A stretch of 64,000 nt of DNA from Mangrovimonas xylaniphaga (GTDB lineage Bacteria; Bacteroidota; Bacteroidia; Flavobacteriales; Flavobacteriaceae). Under the pieces are notes generated by a model. That model saw only the letters and a list, made by a program, of their open reading frames with translations. It did not search any database and was not told where the DNA came from. The position numbers and the translations under genes are program-made. Where the stretch lies: positions 1-64,000 of the forward strand of contig NZ_LBIP01000016.1 in the NCBI RefSeq assembly GCF_001280435.1. The letters are read 5' to 3'. This document shows, one piece after another, positions 46,955 through 56,561 of the stretch (within the stretch, counting starts at the first letter, position 1; each line of letters opens with the position of its first letter).

Positions 46955-49273
46955 ATGAAAAGAATTCTATTTATTCTGTTTGCCCTTATTGTTATTTCAC
47001 CCTTGCAATCACAAGAACGAAACAAGCTACCCCATGACGATCCTGAATTCCATGGAGAGATTGGCCGTACCTACAAAGACTCCAAAATGGATTGGCCAGA
47101 GCTTCCCACACCGCCCAAAGGAGCGCCTAATGTGGTCATTATTCTCTTGGATGATGTTGGTTTTGGAATGAGCAGTACTTTTGGAGGCTCCATCCCTACA
47201 CCTAACCTTGACAAACTCGCTGATAATGGTTTGCGCTACAACCGTTTCCATACCACTGCCATTTGTGGTCCATCAAGAGCCGCTTTGATTACCGGTAGAA
47301 ACCACCATAACTGTGGAAGTGGTTTCCTTGCAGAATGGGCTACGGGATATCCAAGTTACACCACTATGATTCCAAAAAGCACTGCTACTGTTGCTAAAGT
47401 TTTGAAATATAATGGCGTGAATACTTCGTGGTTTGGAAAAAACCACAACACACCTGATTGGGAAACCAGTGCGGCAGGGCCTTTCGACCGTTGGCCAACA
47501 GGATTGGGGTTTGATTATTTTTATGGTTTTAATGCTGGTGAAACCCATCAGTACTATCCCGTTATTTTTGAAAACACCGTTGCAGTAGAGCCCGACACTA
47601 CTCCAGAAGAAGGCTATCATTTTATGACGGACATGACGGATAAGGCTATTAGCTGGATCCAATTGCAAAAATCCATTTCGCCTGATAAACCCGTCTTTAT
47701 GTATTTTGCCCCTGGTGCCACACATGCCCCTCACCATGTTACCAAGGAATGGCGTGATAAATTCAAAGGCAAATTTGACCATGGTTGGGACAAGGAGCGT
47801 GAAATTGTGTATGAACGACAAAAGAAAATGGGTATTATTCCTAAGGACGCTTTGCTTTCCCCTCGTAACGACTCCGTTCCTACTTGGGCCTCAAGAACCG
47901 CGGAAGAAAAGAAGTTTTACAGCTTGTTGTTTGAAAATTTTGCAGGCTATCTCGCCTTTACCGATCATGAAGTAGGCAGATTGATTGATGCCATAAACGA
48001 ATTGCCAGATGCCGATAACACGTTAATTATTTACATTGTTGGCGACAATGGAGCCAGTGCCGAAGGAGGTTTGGAAGGCACCATTAATGAAGTAAAAGGA
48101 CTCAATGGGATTCCAAGTTCCATTTCGGAAAACCTGAAAAAAGCTGATGAAATTGGCGGCCCCACTACAGAGCCCCACTTCCCAGTAGGTTGGGCTTTTG
48201 CAGGGAACACGCCCTTCCCTTGGGTCAAACAGGTAGCATCTCACTTTGGTGGCACCCGCAACCCCATGGTGGTCTCTTGGCCAAAAGTAATCAAGGATAA
48301 AGGCGGTATGCGTTCGCAGTTCCTTCACCTTATAGACGTGGTGCCCACCATTATGGAAGCAACGGGTATTTCCTTTCCTGACTATGTAGAAGGTGTCAAA
48401 CAACGCCCCATGGATGGAAAATCATTCTATTCTACCTTTACGAATCCAAAAGCACCAGAAATAAGAACGACTCAGTATTTTGAGGTTTTTGCCAACAGAG
48501 CATTGTACCATGATGGTTGGGTAGCAGCCCATCAGCACACCTTCCCTTGGCGACAAGATCTTGCCCCAGGGTTTGAAAATGAAGTATGGGAGCTTTACGA
48601 TGTCAAGGAGGATTTCTCTGAAGCTGTGAATGTAGCCGATAAATACCCAGACAAGTTAAAGGAACTTCAAGCTATATGGGAAGAGGAAGCAGAAAAGTAC
48701 CATGTATTCCCATTGGATGATCGTGGGGCTGCAAGGTTGGCCGTACCCAAACCCTCGCCTTTGGGTGATCGTACCAAATTCACCTATTATGAAGGTGCTA
48801 CGCGTATTCCTGAAACCGCGGCTCCCAATACCAAAAACACCTCATGGACTTTAGAAGCGATGTTGGAAACCACTGCTAAAGAAAAAGACGGGGTTATTAA
48901 TGCCATTGGAGGCCTTGGAGCTGGGTACACACTTTATGTAAAAGACGGCTACCCTACTTTTATTTACAATTTCTTTGAAGCAGAAGTCACTACTATAAAA
49001 TCGAAAAAGAAACTCCCAGATGGATTGGCCTCTGTGAAGGTAGACTTTAAATACGATGGTGGTGGAGCTGGAAAAGGAGCCAATGTTACTTTATATATCA
49101 ATAATGAAAAAGTGGGGGAAGCCAAATTGGAACACACCGTTCCCGGAAGGTTTGGAATTGACACTTTCGGCATTGGTGAAGACACGGGATCTCCAGTAAC
49201 GGAAAATTACCACCCACCTTTTGCCTATGAAGGTAAAATCGTGGAAGTCAACATCGATATTGCCCCAAAATAA
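46955..49273 (+). CDS. Secreted arylsulfatase (type I, Cys-type formylglycine)
   Basis: A 772-residue sulfatase with a signal peptide (ending SPLQSQ). The formylglycine motif C104-x-P-S-R is in [14 protein letters not shown], and the metal Asp pair D66-D67 is in [12 protein letters not shown]. Further family features are HAPHHV and GDNGASAEG. Residues about 620-772 add a C-terminal beta-sandwich ([22 protein letters not shown] through [16 protein letters not shown]), as in long arylsulfatases. The Cys form can be matured by FGE or by a radical-SAM enzyme; neither is in this window. The substrate is unknown, possibly sulfated algal material given the likely marine host. No polysaccharide-utilisation genes surround it. 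A terminator follows. Confidence 0.92.
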   Translation: MKRILFILFALIVISPLQSQERNKLPHDDPEFHGEIGRTYKDSKMDWPELPTPPKGAPNVVIILLDDVGFGMSSTFGGSIPTPNLDKLADNGLRYNRFHTTAICGPSRAALITGRNHHNCGSGFLAEWATGYPSYTTMIPKSTATVAKVLKYNGVNTSWFGKNHNTPDWETSAAGPFDRWPTGLGFDYFYGFNAGETHQYYPVIFENTVAVEPDTTPEEGYHFMTDMTDKAISWIQLQKSISPDKPVFMYFAPGATHAPHHVTKEWRDKFKGKFDHGWDKEREIVYERQKKMGIIPKDALLSPRNDSVPTWASRTAEEKKFYSLLFENFAGYLAFTDHEVGRLIDAINELPDADNTLIIYIVGDNGASAEGGLEGTINEVKGLNGIPSSISENLKKADEIGGPTTEPHFPVGWAFAGNTPFPWVKQVASHFGGTRNPMVVSWPKVIKDKGGMRSQFLHLIDVVPTIMEATGISFPDYVEGVKQRPMDGKSFYSTFTNPKAPEIRTTQYFEVFANRALYHDGWVAAHQHTFPWRQDLAPGFENEVWELYDVKEDFSEAVNVADKYPDKLKELQAIWEEEAEKYHVFPLDDRGAARLAVPKPSPLGDRTKFTYYEGATRIPETAAPNTKNTSWTLEAMLETTAKEKDGVINAIGGLGAGYTLYVKDGYPTFIYNFFEAEVTTIKSKKKLPDGLASVKVDFKYDGGGAGKGANVTLYINNEKVGEAKLEHTVPGRFGIDTFGIGEDTGSPVTENYHPPFAYEGKIVEVNIDIAPK

Positions 49274-49322
49274 CCCTTTAACAGTCATTACATTCCATAA
49301 AAAGGGATTGCAGGTTCCAAAA

Positions 49323-49362
49323 AAAATAGTCACCTTTAAGCTAATTAGGTGGCTATTTTTTT
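49323..49362 (+). terminator. Terminator after the arylsulfatase gene
   Basis: Arms AATAGTCACCT (49325-49335) and AGGTGGCTATT (49347-49357) pair with one G-U, followed by a run of T residues. The leading A-run makes it potentially bidirectional. Confidence 0.75.
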
Positions 49363-49421
49363 GACGGTATTTCAAATAAAAAATCCCCTTAATCCATCTT
49401 TCAATAAAAACTCATGCCACC

Positions 49422-50606
49422 ATGTCCAACATTCAATTGATTATCGAAGAACGCGCTGCCGATATTGGCAATTTTCTAGTTGGTAGACTTTTGCCCTTTC
49501 GCCAAAAAAGAGCCGTGGGGCCCTTTGTGTTTATTGACCATATGGGACCGGCTGAACTTAAGGACTATCAAAATTTGGATGTACCACCACACCCGCATAT
49601 AGGCTTATCTACCCTCACCTATTTGTTTGAAGGCGCTATTTTTCACAGAGACAGTTTGGGAACGGCCATGGAAATACAACCTGGAGCGGTTAATTGGATG
49701 ACCGCCGGTAAAGGTGTGGTCCATTCAGAAAGGACTCCAGACTACTTGAGAACAACGGATAAAAAACTCCACGGCCTTCAAATTTGGGTAGGTCTTCCTA
49801 AAGAATTGGAACAATCGGAACCGTCTTTTCACCATATTGAGGCCTCCGACATCCCCTCGTGGGAAGATAATGATATCCACATCAAACTTATTGCAGGGGA
49901 AGCCTTTGGCAAAACATCACCTGTACCGGTTCACAGTTCCCTGTACTTTTTAGAGTTAAAAAGCGGCAATGAGCAAATGGTATCGATTGGCAAAGATCTT
50001 TATGGGGAATCGGCCCTTTACATCTTGGAAGGGGGCATTAAAAGTGATGGCCATCAATATGGTCCCAAGCAAATTTTAATTGCCAAAGACAGTACTCTGT
50101 GCGCATTTGAAATGGAAGCCAATACTACGGTGTACATTTTTGGAGGGACTCCATTTCCTGAAGAACGTTTTATCCATTGGAATTTTGTGAGTTCAAATAA
50201 AAACATTTTAGAACAAGCAAAAATCAATTGGAGTGAACAAAATCTGGAGGCCTTTCCAAAAGTGCCTGGAGATGAAGAGGAATTTGTTCCTCTGCCCAAC
50301 TATAATAAACCAAAGAATATTGTGAGCTTTACTCGAGAAGAGCAGGACAAAAAAGGAAAGTTTACCATTTTGGAAAATGGCATCCCCGCAGGAGAAATGA
50401 CCTATGTTTGGGCCGGTAAACACAAATTCATTATAGACCACACCGAAACCTTTGAAAAGTTTTCAGGCAAGGGCTACGGCAAACAATTGGTGCTAAAAGG
50501 TGTGGAATATGCCAAATCCAAAGGAGTTAAAATCCTGCCTCTGTGTCCTTATGCCAAACGAGTGATGGAACAGGACGAAAGCTTACATGAGATGATTTTT
50601 AGGTAG
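49422..50606 (+). CDS. Pirin-family cupin fused to a GNAT-like acetyltransferase domain
   Basis: 394 residues. Residues 1 to about 290 are a bicupin pirin: FVFIDHMGPAEL, the metal-binding HPHIGLSTLTYLFEG, NWMTAGKGVVHSERTP and LHGLQIWVGLPKELE. Residues about 308-394 match the small YjdJ-type N-acetyltransferase fold (GKFTILENGIPAGEMTYVWA, EKFSGKGYGKQLVLKGVEYAKSKG, LPLCPYAKRVME), with the acetyl-CoA loop GKGYGKQL. These are normally separate proteins; pirins are about 230-300 residues. Pirins are iron proteins with quercetinase-like or regulatory roles. The gene precedes the ethanolamine ammonia-lyase fusion by about 100 bases, but a functional link is not shown. Confidence 0.88.
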   Translation: MSNIQLIIEERAADIGNFLVGRLLPFRQKRAVGPFVFIDHMGPAELKDYQNLDVPPHPHIGLSTLTYLFEGAIFHRDSLGTAMEIQPGAVNWMTAGKGVVHSERTPDYLRTTDKKLHGLQIWVGLPKELEQSEPSFHHIEASDIPSWEDNDIHIKLIAGEAFGKTSPVPVHSSLYFLELKSGNEQMVSIGKDLYGESALYILEGGIKSDGHQYGPKQILIAKDSTLCAFEMEANTTVYIFGGTPFPEERFIHWNFVSSNKNILEQAKINWSEQNLEAFPKVPGDEEEFVPLPNYNKPKNIVSFTREEQDKKGKFTILENGIPAGEMTYVWAGKHKFIIDHTETFEKFSGKGYGKQLVLKGVEYAKSKGVKILPLCPYAKRVMEQDESLHEMIFR

Positions 50607-50709
50607 AAACTGAGCACAAATGGGTTTTAAGGAATCCCAATCCAGTCTTATTTCGGAAATTACTTTGAAATTCAGTATCTTGGTTATTCACTAAAAATTC
50701 CGTGCCGCT

Positions 50710-53028
50710 ATGACCAGACAAGAATTTTTAAAACAAGTAGGTATTACTGGAGCCTCCCTATTATTGTTGAATGGCTCTCCTATCCTAGCCTCTGATTCTA
50801 AAACGACTCTTTCTGGCCCAAAAGCCCCTAACATTGAACAACCCCAAAAGGATGAAGACGTTTTTGGATACATCAACAGGGTTAAAGGCAGTTTTGACAA
50901 TACTCTTTACAAACAGATTTTAGGGGCCGCAAACGACTTTAAGGAAGGTGACCAAACCCTGAACATAGCTGCAGACAATGAACAATCCAGGATTCATGCT
51001 AGACAATTACTAGGCAATACCGCTATCAAAGACCTTTCTGCTCACAATGTGTTTCAAGATGAACTATCGGACTTGATTGTAAACTCACTCTCTACCAACA
51101 CCAAGGTCGATTCCTGGACCTTACAACAGCTCAAAGAATTTTTGCTACACAGTACCGAAGGTGATATTAAAAACATCATGCCAAGCCTTAGCAGTGACAC
51201 CATAGCCTGTGTGGTAAAATTAATGACCAACGACGAGCTCATTGCCATTGGAAGCAAGGTGTTTAATCCGCTGCCCAACAGTAACATCGGCAGTAATGGG
51301 TATATGGGCGCTCGTGTACAACCCAATTCCCCCACAGATAATACCGAAGATATTTCATGGCAGGTGTTTAATTCTTGGTCTTATGCGGTTGGTGATGTGG
51401 TGTTGGGCACCAATCCTGTCTCCAGTGACCCCGAATCTGTAGCTGCTATTGAAAAAACCTTGTTTGACATTATTTCAGGTTTTGGTTTGGAAACTACCAT
51501 CCCAAACTGTGTGCTATCCCATGTAGATGTGCAAGCGGAAGTGGAACGTCAACATCCAGGAAGCACCGGCATCTGGTTTCAGAGTATTGCCGGCACAGTG
51601 AATGCCAACAATACCTTTGATGTAACCATCGATAAAATGCTGCAATATGCATCGCTTCGTGATGGGCATTTTGGCTTTTATGCCGAAACAGGACAAGGCG
51701 CCGATTTCACCAACGGCCATGCCGAAGGCTTTGATATGGTAATGCATGAATCTCGGAAATATGGTTTCTTGAGGGTTTTAAAACAAAAAATCAGTGCTTT
51801 AAAAGGAGATAACAACTCCTGGGTCCACGTGAATGATGTCGCCGGATTTATTGGTCCTGAAGTGTTTAGAACCAAAGAACAACTGGTACGCTGTTGTCTG
51901 GAAGATACCGTGATGGGCAAACTCCACGGCCTCACCATAGGATTGGACATCTGTTCCACCCTGCATATGGATGTGAATTTACAGGATCTGGACTGGTGTA
52001 TCGAACAAGTCATGCCTGCAAATCCAGCCTATTTAATGGCACTTCCCACCAAAAACGATCCTATGCTGAGCTATTTGACTACGGCCTTCAATAATCATGT
52101 CAGAATTAGAGAAGACTTTGGTTATAAAGTGAATGATACCATGTGGGACTTCTTTAAAAAATTAGAAGTTATCGACAAGGAAGGACGCCCCACGAAACAT
52201 TTTGGAGATCCTATCTGGGTGTATTATAAATACCGACAAGCCAAGAATGACACTAGAACTTTGGAGGTTATTTACAATGAAGGCAAAGCTGCCATTGAAC
52301 GTATAGAAAACCGCGGTGTCCCTATTGCTAAGGGTTACGGCAAAAACTATTGGGATTTAAAGCCGGAACTGGAGAAGCAAGTACAGTATTTATATGATGA
52401 TGCCAAGGTCAGTCTTTGGACTGAAATGCAACCTGAGTTTGTACAAAGCATTCCAGCATCATTAGCTATTGCTACGGCTTCCCATAATCGAAAAGATTAC
52501 GTGTACCATCCAGAATCGGGTGAAGTTTTAAACCCCGATGCCATACACCAGGTTAACTCCCTAAAAAATACTTGGAAAAGCCCTCCAGACATTCAAATCA
52601 TCATTTCAGACGGACTTAATGCCAGAGCATTGATGGATGAAGGCCATTTGATTCCCTTTTTGGATGGATTGATCAAAGCAATGAAATCACAGGGCTACAG
52701 CCTAAGCAAGCAACCAATCATGATAACCAACGGTCGTGTCCGTGCCGGATATGCCTGTGGAGAACTTCTGTTTGGCAATACATCCAATGAACCAAAGCCT
52801 CATGGTATCGTCCATATCATCGGGGAACGTCCAGGCTCGGGCCACCATAATTTTTCGGCCTATTTAACCGTTGCCCCTAATTCGGTATGGCAAAAAAAAG
52901 GCACTGTAGACCACAATATATCCAAGGTGGTTTCAGGCATCTCCGATACAGCACTCACCCCACAATTAGCCATTACCAATACGGTGAATATTTTGAATGC
53001 CTTATTTCTTACCCAAAAAACGGGGTAA
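50710..53028 (+). CDS. eutBC: Fused ethanolamine ammonia-lyase EutB-EutC with a Tat-like N-terminal leader
   Basis: A 772-residue fusion of both subunits of the B12-dependent enzyme that splits ethanolamine into acetaldehyde and ammonia. Residues 1-30 resemble a Tat leader: TRQEFLK (second Arg of the twin pair replaced by Gln), then GITGASLLLL and PILAS. Residues about 45-500 are EutB. Residues corresponding to known EutB substrate contacts are kept: R202 and Q204 (GARVQPNSPTD), N235 (GTNPVS), E326 (AETGQG) and D413 (LDICSTLH). Residues about 540-772 are EutC, with GERPGSGHHNFSAYL as the cobalamin-contact motif. No microcompartment, EutA or alcohol/aldehyde dehydrogenase genes are adjacent. 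An APC permease gene follows after 48 bases, a likely ethanolamine importer. Confidence 0.9.
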   Translation: MTRQEFLKQVGITGASLLLLNGSPILASDSKTTLSGPKAPNIEQPQKDEDVFGYINRVKGSFDNTLYKQILGAANDFKEGDQTLNIAADNEQSRIHARQLLGNTAIKDLSAHNVFQDELSDLIVNSLSTNTKVDSWTLQQLKEFLLHSTEGDIKNIMPSLSSDTIACVVKLMTNDELIAIGSKVFNPLPNSNIGSNGYMGARVQPNSPTDNTEDISWQVFNSWSYAVGDVVLGTNPVSSDPESVAAIEKTLFDIISGFGLETTIPNCVLSHVDVQAEVERQHPGSTGIWFQSIAGTVNANNTFDVTIDKMLQYASLRDGHFGFYAETGQGADFTNGHAEGFDMVMHESRKYGFLRVLKQKISALKGDNNSWVHVNDVAGFIGPEVFRTKEQLVRCCLEDTVMGKLHGLTIGLDICSTLHMDVNLQDLDWCIEQVMPANPAYLMALPTKNDPMLSYLTTAFNNHVRIREDFGYKVNDTMWDFFKKLEVIDKEGRPTKHFGDPIWVYYKYRQAKNDTRTLEVIYNEGKAAIERIENRGVPIAKGYGKNYWDLKPELEKQVQYLYDDAKVSLWTEMQPEFVQSIPASLAIATASHNRKDYVYHPESGEVLNPDAIHQVNSLKNTWKSPPDIQIIISDGLNARALMDEGHLIPFLDGLIKAMKSQGYSLSKQPIMITNGRVRAGYACGELLFGNTSNEPKPHGIVHIIGERPGSGHHNFSAYLTVAPNSVWQKKGTVDHNISKVVSGISDTALTPQLAITNTVNILNALFLTQKTG

Positions 53029-53076
53029 CATCCCATAAAACCGCATCCAAGTAATGTGCAACCATGACACCTCTAT

Positions 53077-54360
53077 ATGAACAAAAAGATAGGCCTTAAA
53101 GAAGCGATTTCCATAGGCATTGGCGGTATGGTTGGTGGCGGCATTTTTGCAGTGTTGGGTCTAGCCGTAAGTTTGGCAAAAGGCGGCACACCAATTGCTT
53201 TTTTATGGGCAGGACTTCTTGCCTTGATTACTTCCTACTCTTACGTAAAACTCTCCCTGAACTATCCTGACCGCGGCGGTACTGTAAAATTTATCAATCA
53301 AGGGTTTGGGAAATCGGTGTTTAGTGGTGCTATGAATAATCTGTTATGGGTAAGTTATATCATCATGTTGTCTTTGTATGCCTCGGCCTTTGGAGCCTAT
53401 GCCCCTAACCTGTGGCAAATCACACATGACAAAAGCATCAATTTTCATATTTACGCCAGTGCCATTATTGTATTGGCCACGGCCATTAATTATTACAGTA
53501 TTGCTGTGGTTGGTAAAATTGAATCTTATGCCGTCGTTATTAAACTGATTATTCTTATCGGGTTTATTGGTATTGGGGCCTATGGTTTAATGGGGAATCC
53601 TAATATCGAACAATTGGCCGTTACCAATTGGGAACCCTTTATCCATTTGTTTGCTGGAGGTATGGTTATTTTTGTGGCTTATGAAGGTTTTGAACTCATT
53701 GCCAATGCCGCTCCAGATATTGCCAATCCCAGCCGCAATATTCCAAGGGCCTATTATACTTCAGTCATTTTTGTGATTGTCCTATATTTCATAATCGCTT
53801 TGGTTACCGTGGGCTCCTTACCTTTCCAAAATATTGCGGATGCACAGGATTATGTATTGGCCGAAGCCGCCAAACCCATGTTGGGGCAAGTAGGCTTTAC
53901 TATTATCACCATAGCAGCCTTGATTTCGACCTTTTCTGCCATTAATGCTTCGCTTTACGGCGGTAGTAGGGTGAATTATGAAATTGCCGAAGATGATGAA
54001 CTACCGCATCACTTTTTAGCCAAATTCTGGAACCACCCTATTGGGTTACTCATCACCTCTATCGCCACTTTGATTCTGGTGAATGTTTTGAAATTGGAAA
54101 GCATTTCCACAGCTGGCAGTATTGGGTTTCTATTAATTTTTGGAATCGTTAATCTGGTTGGATTCAGATTGGCTGAAGACACGGGAAGTTATAAATTCAT
54201 TCCTTTAATTGGTTTTGTTTTGTGCATGACCGCCCTTGTGGTACTCATTCAGCAACAGTATCGCACTAATTTGCTTGGCATTTTGGTATCCTTTGTAATT
54301 ATTGCTAGCTGCTTTGTAATGGAATATTTGTTTAAGCGGTCTGAGAGTTCTAGAAACTGA
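53077..54360 (+). CDS. APC-superfamily permease, candidate ethanolamine or amino-acid importer
   Basis: 427 residues with about 12 membrane helices. Helix 1 has the unwound substrate-binding motif GIGGMVGGGIFAVLG typical of APC transporters. Later conserved stretches include FVAYEGFELIANAAPDIANPSRNIPRAYY and FSAINASLYGGSRVNYEIAEDDELP. The protein ends in a basic tail (KRSESSRN). It lies 48 bases after the EutBC fusion on the same strand, so ethanolamine is the favoured substrate by context. Known ethanolamine permeases of this superfamily exist, but sequence alone does not fix specificity here. Confidence 0.85.
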   Translation: MNKKIGLKEAISIGIGGMVGGGIFAVLGLAVSLAKGGTPIAFLWAGLLALITSYSYVKLSLNYPDRGGTVKFINQGFGKSVFSGAMNNLLWVSYIIMLSLYASAFGAYAPNLWQITHDKSINFHIYASAIIVLATAINYYSIAVVGKIESYAVVIKLIILIGFIGIGAYGLMGNPNIEQLAVTNWEPFIHLFAGGMVIFVAYEGFELIANAAPDIANPSRNIPRAYYTSVIFVIVLYFIIALVTVGSLPFQNIADAQDYVLAEAAKPMLGQVGFTIITIAALISTFSAINASLYGGSRVNYEIAEDDELPHHFLAKFWNHPIGLLITSIATLILVNVLKLESISTAGSIGFLLIFGIVNLVGFRLAEDTGSYKFIPLIGFVLCMTALVVLIQQQYRTNLLGILVSFVIIASCFVMEYLFKRSESSRN

Positions 54361-54422
54361 TAGCTTTATAAAGCACAAAAACAACTATATTTATAAAAGG
54401 CTTGACATTAATTTAAAATTTA

Positions 54423-54902
54423 ATGAAACTAAACTCAGTACTTTTTATTCTTATAATTTCAATTAGTTGTAGTGGATTAAAACATAAAACTGAGATAGAT
54501 AAAACGTATCCCGAGATAATCAGTCAAAAATTCAAAAACACTGATTCCTTAGAAATCGAAATAATATACAAACAATTATCAGGATGCGTCGATTTAAATT
54601 ATGGTCGAATCTATATAACACAACGGAACAAAAAAATGTTTTTTTATCATTCATCAACGAATGAGGAATCTGAAACCGAGCATTTCTCAGGGTCTATTAA
54701 TGGATTGATTGATTTAGTTATTGCTTTTGAAAGTGAAGCCAAAGAATCGAATTCAGGATGTGGCGGATATGCCGGTGGTACAGGATATGAAATAGATTTA
54801 AAAATAAATAATGAAGAAACAAAATTTGGATTTTGTAAAGAAGTTTATGATGGCTTGAACAAGTTAGTTAACCAAATAAAAGTATTGAAACAAATAAACT
54901 AA
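54423..54902 (+). CDS. Small lipoprotein of unknown function
   Basis: 159 residues. The signal ends in a lipobox-like ISISC at about residue 13-17. The mature domain has Cys residues in LSGCVDLNYG, SGCGGYAGG and FGFCKEV. The Gly-rich SGCGGYAGGTGYEIDL may be a turn between strands. It is more AT-rich than the permease gene before it and begins a stretch of small accessory genes. I do not recognise the family. The ATG at 54423 is well placed 62 bases after the permease stop. Confidence 0.6.
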   Translation: MKLNSVLFILIISISCSGLKHKTEIDKTYPEIISQKFKNTDSLEIEIIYKQLSGCVDLNYGRIYITQRNKKMFFYHSSTNEESETEHFSGSINGLIDLVIAFESEAKESNSGCGGYAGGTGYEIDLKINNEETKFGFCKEVYDGLNKLVNQIKVLKQIN

Positions 54903-54987
54903 TATCAACACCATGTCCCTTTATTGTTTTGAGGTTTCCTCTTAATCAAATTAAACAAAACCATTGCCTGCTATTAAAATCATCAAT

Positions 54988-56388
54988 ATGAAAAACACAG
55001 TCTACTACTTCTTTTTAATAGCATTTCTTACTGCATGTCAAAACAATGTAAAAGAAAACAAGCAAGAGCATGTTAAGCCTAAGATTGAAGATAGGTATCA
55101 ACCTCAGGAATATGTCAAGCTCACTCATCCAGAATGGTCAAAGAATGCCGTGATCTATCAATTAAACACAAGACAGTTTACGGACGAGGGTACCTTTGAA
55201 TCGGCTCAAAAGCAACTGCCTCGTTTAAAGGAATTAGGGGTAGATATTATTTGGTTAATGCCCATCCATCCCATTGGTGTCAAAAACAGAAAGGGAACTT
55301 TAGGCAGTCCGTATTCGGTAAAAGATTATTATGGCGTCAACCCTGAATTTGGCGATTTACAGGACTTAAAAAACTTTGTTGATGATGCCCATAAACAAGG
55401 CATGTATGTCATTCTAGATTGGGTTGCCAATCACACGGCTTGGGATAATACTTGGGTGGTAGAGCACCCCGATTGGTATGAGAAAGATTATAAGGGAGAT
55501 TTTAGACCTACCCCATGGTGGAATTGGGACGATATCATTGATCTAAATTATAACAATCCCGAGGTTAGAAAAAACATGACAGGCGCTTTGAAATACTGGG
55601 TTAAGGAAGCTGATATTGATGGCTACCGTTGTGATGTTGCTGGTTTTGTACCTGTAGAGTTCTGGAATAATGCCCGTGAGGAGCTCGATGCCATAAAACC
55701 CGTTTTTATGCTGGCCGAATGGGAATTTAGAGATTTACATGCCAAAGCCTTTGACATGACCTATGCTTGGAGCTGGAATGAAACTGTCCATAAGATCTGT
55801 ACCGGAAAAGCAGATGTTAATGGCCTGTATATTTACTATTCTTGGAATGAATGTGCCTTTCCTCAAAATAGTATGCGCATGACCTTTGTAAGTAACCACG
55901 ATAAGAATGCTTGGGAAGGTACCATGTGGGAGCAATTTGGAGACGGTTTGGAAGCTGCAATTGTACTTTCTGTTGTTGGGGAAGGAATGCCCTTGATATA
56001 TAACGGTCAGGAAGCAGGAAACAAAAAGAGATTGGCATTTTTTGAAAAGGATCCTATTCAATGGCGAGAACACTATATAGGCGATTTATACAAGAAATTG
56101 TTTGCGCTAATGAAAACCAACACGGCTTTATGGCATGCCAAATGGGGCACAACCATGATAAAAGTTCCCAACAATGCAGAAAGTGAAGTTTTTAGTTTTG
56201 TTAGGCAAAATGACAAGGATAAAGTTTTTGCCGTTTTTAATTTTTCAGAAAACAAAAGGACTGTAGAGTTTAAGGAATCTTTGTGTTATGGGAACTATAA
56301 AGACTTCATTTCAAATGAACCTGTGGAACTCAATAAAAACACCAAAATTGAAATGGATCCATGGGCTTTTAAGGTTTTTGTGAAATAG
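54988..56388 (+). CDS. GH13 alpha-amylase-family lipoprotein
   Basis: 466 residues from the ATG at 54988; a TTG 24 bases earlier is rejected because the signal peptide starts here (MKNTVYYFFLIAFLTACQ, lipobox LTAC). The GH13 barrel shows conserved regions: I, LDWVANHTAWD; II, DGYRCDVAGF with the nucleophile Asp; III, MLAEWE with the acid/base Glu; IV, FVSNHDKN with the transition-state Asp. All three catalytic residues are present. The C-terminal part (EVFSFVRQNDKDKVFAVFNFS) is the usual beta domain. It probably cleaves alpha-glucans on the cell surface or in the periplasm. There are no SusC/SusD genes beside it. Confidence 0.9.
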   Translation: MKNTVYYFFLIAFLTACQNNVKENKQEHVKPKIEDRYQPQEYVKLTHPEWSKNAVIYQLNTRQFTDEGTFESAQKQLPRLKELGVDIIWLMPIHPIGVKNRKGTLGSPYSVKDYYGVNPEFGDLQDLKNFVDDAHKQGMYVILDWVANHTAWDNTWVVEHPDWYEKDYKGDFRPTPWWNWDDIIDLNYNNPEVRKNMTGALKYWVKEADIDGYRCDVAGFVPVEFWNNAREELDAIKPVFMLAEWEFRDLHAKAFDMTYAWSWNETVHKICTGKADVNGLYIYYSWNECAFPQNSMRMTFVSNHDKNAWEGTMWEQFGDGLEAAIVLSVVGEGMPLIYNGQEAGNKKRLAFFEKDPIQWREHYIGDLYKKLFALMKTNTALWHAKWGTTMIKVPNNAESEVFSFVRQNDKDKVFAVFNFSENKRTVEFKESLCYGNYKDFISNEPVELNKNTKIEMDPWAFKVFVK

Positions 56389-56460
56389 TACAAAATAATG
56401 GCAGGCAGCACTATTTAGAGTACTTTGCTTTCAGTTTTCAGTCTATACTTTGTTTGTTTC

Positions 56461-56522
56461 TATCGGAAATCACTACTCGATTTTCAAGTTAACTTCCTTT
56501 AACTATCTTTAAAGCCACCAAT
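56461..56522 (+). repeat. Upstream repeat block A (before the 56562 lipoprotein gene)
   Basis: A stretch of about 62 bases beginning TATCGGAAA and ending with CTATCTTTAAAGC is roughly 70 percent identical to 59071-59133. The TATCTTTA core resembles a -7 promoter element, so both blocks may be related promoters. Confidence 0.5.
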
Positions 56523-56561
56523 ACCGCAATGGTGGTATTATAAAGACTTTTACCAACCATA

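Noticed and set aside
47273-48403. Minus-strand frames opposite the arylsulfatase gene
   Set aside because: They fall within a strongly supported sulfatase coding sequence and show no family resemblance.
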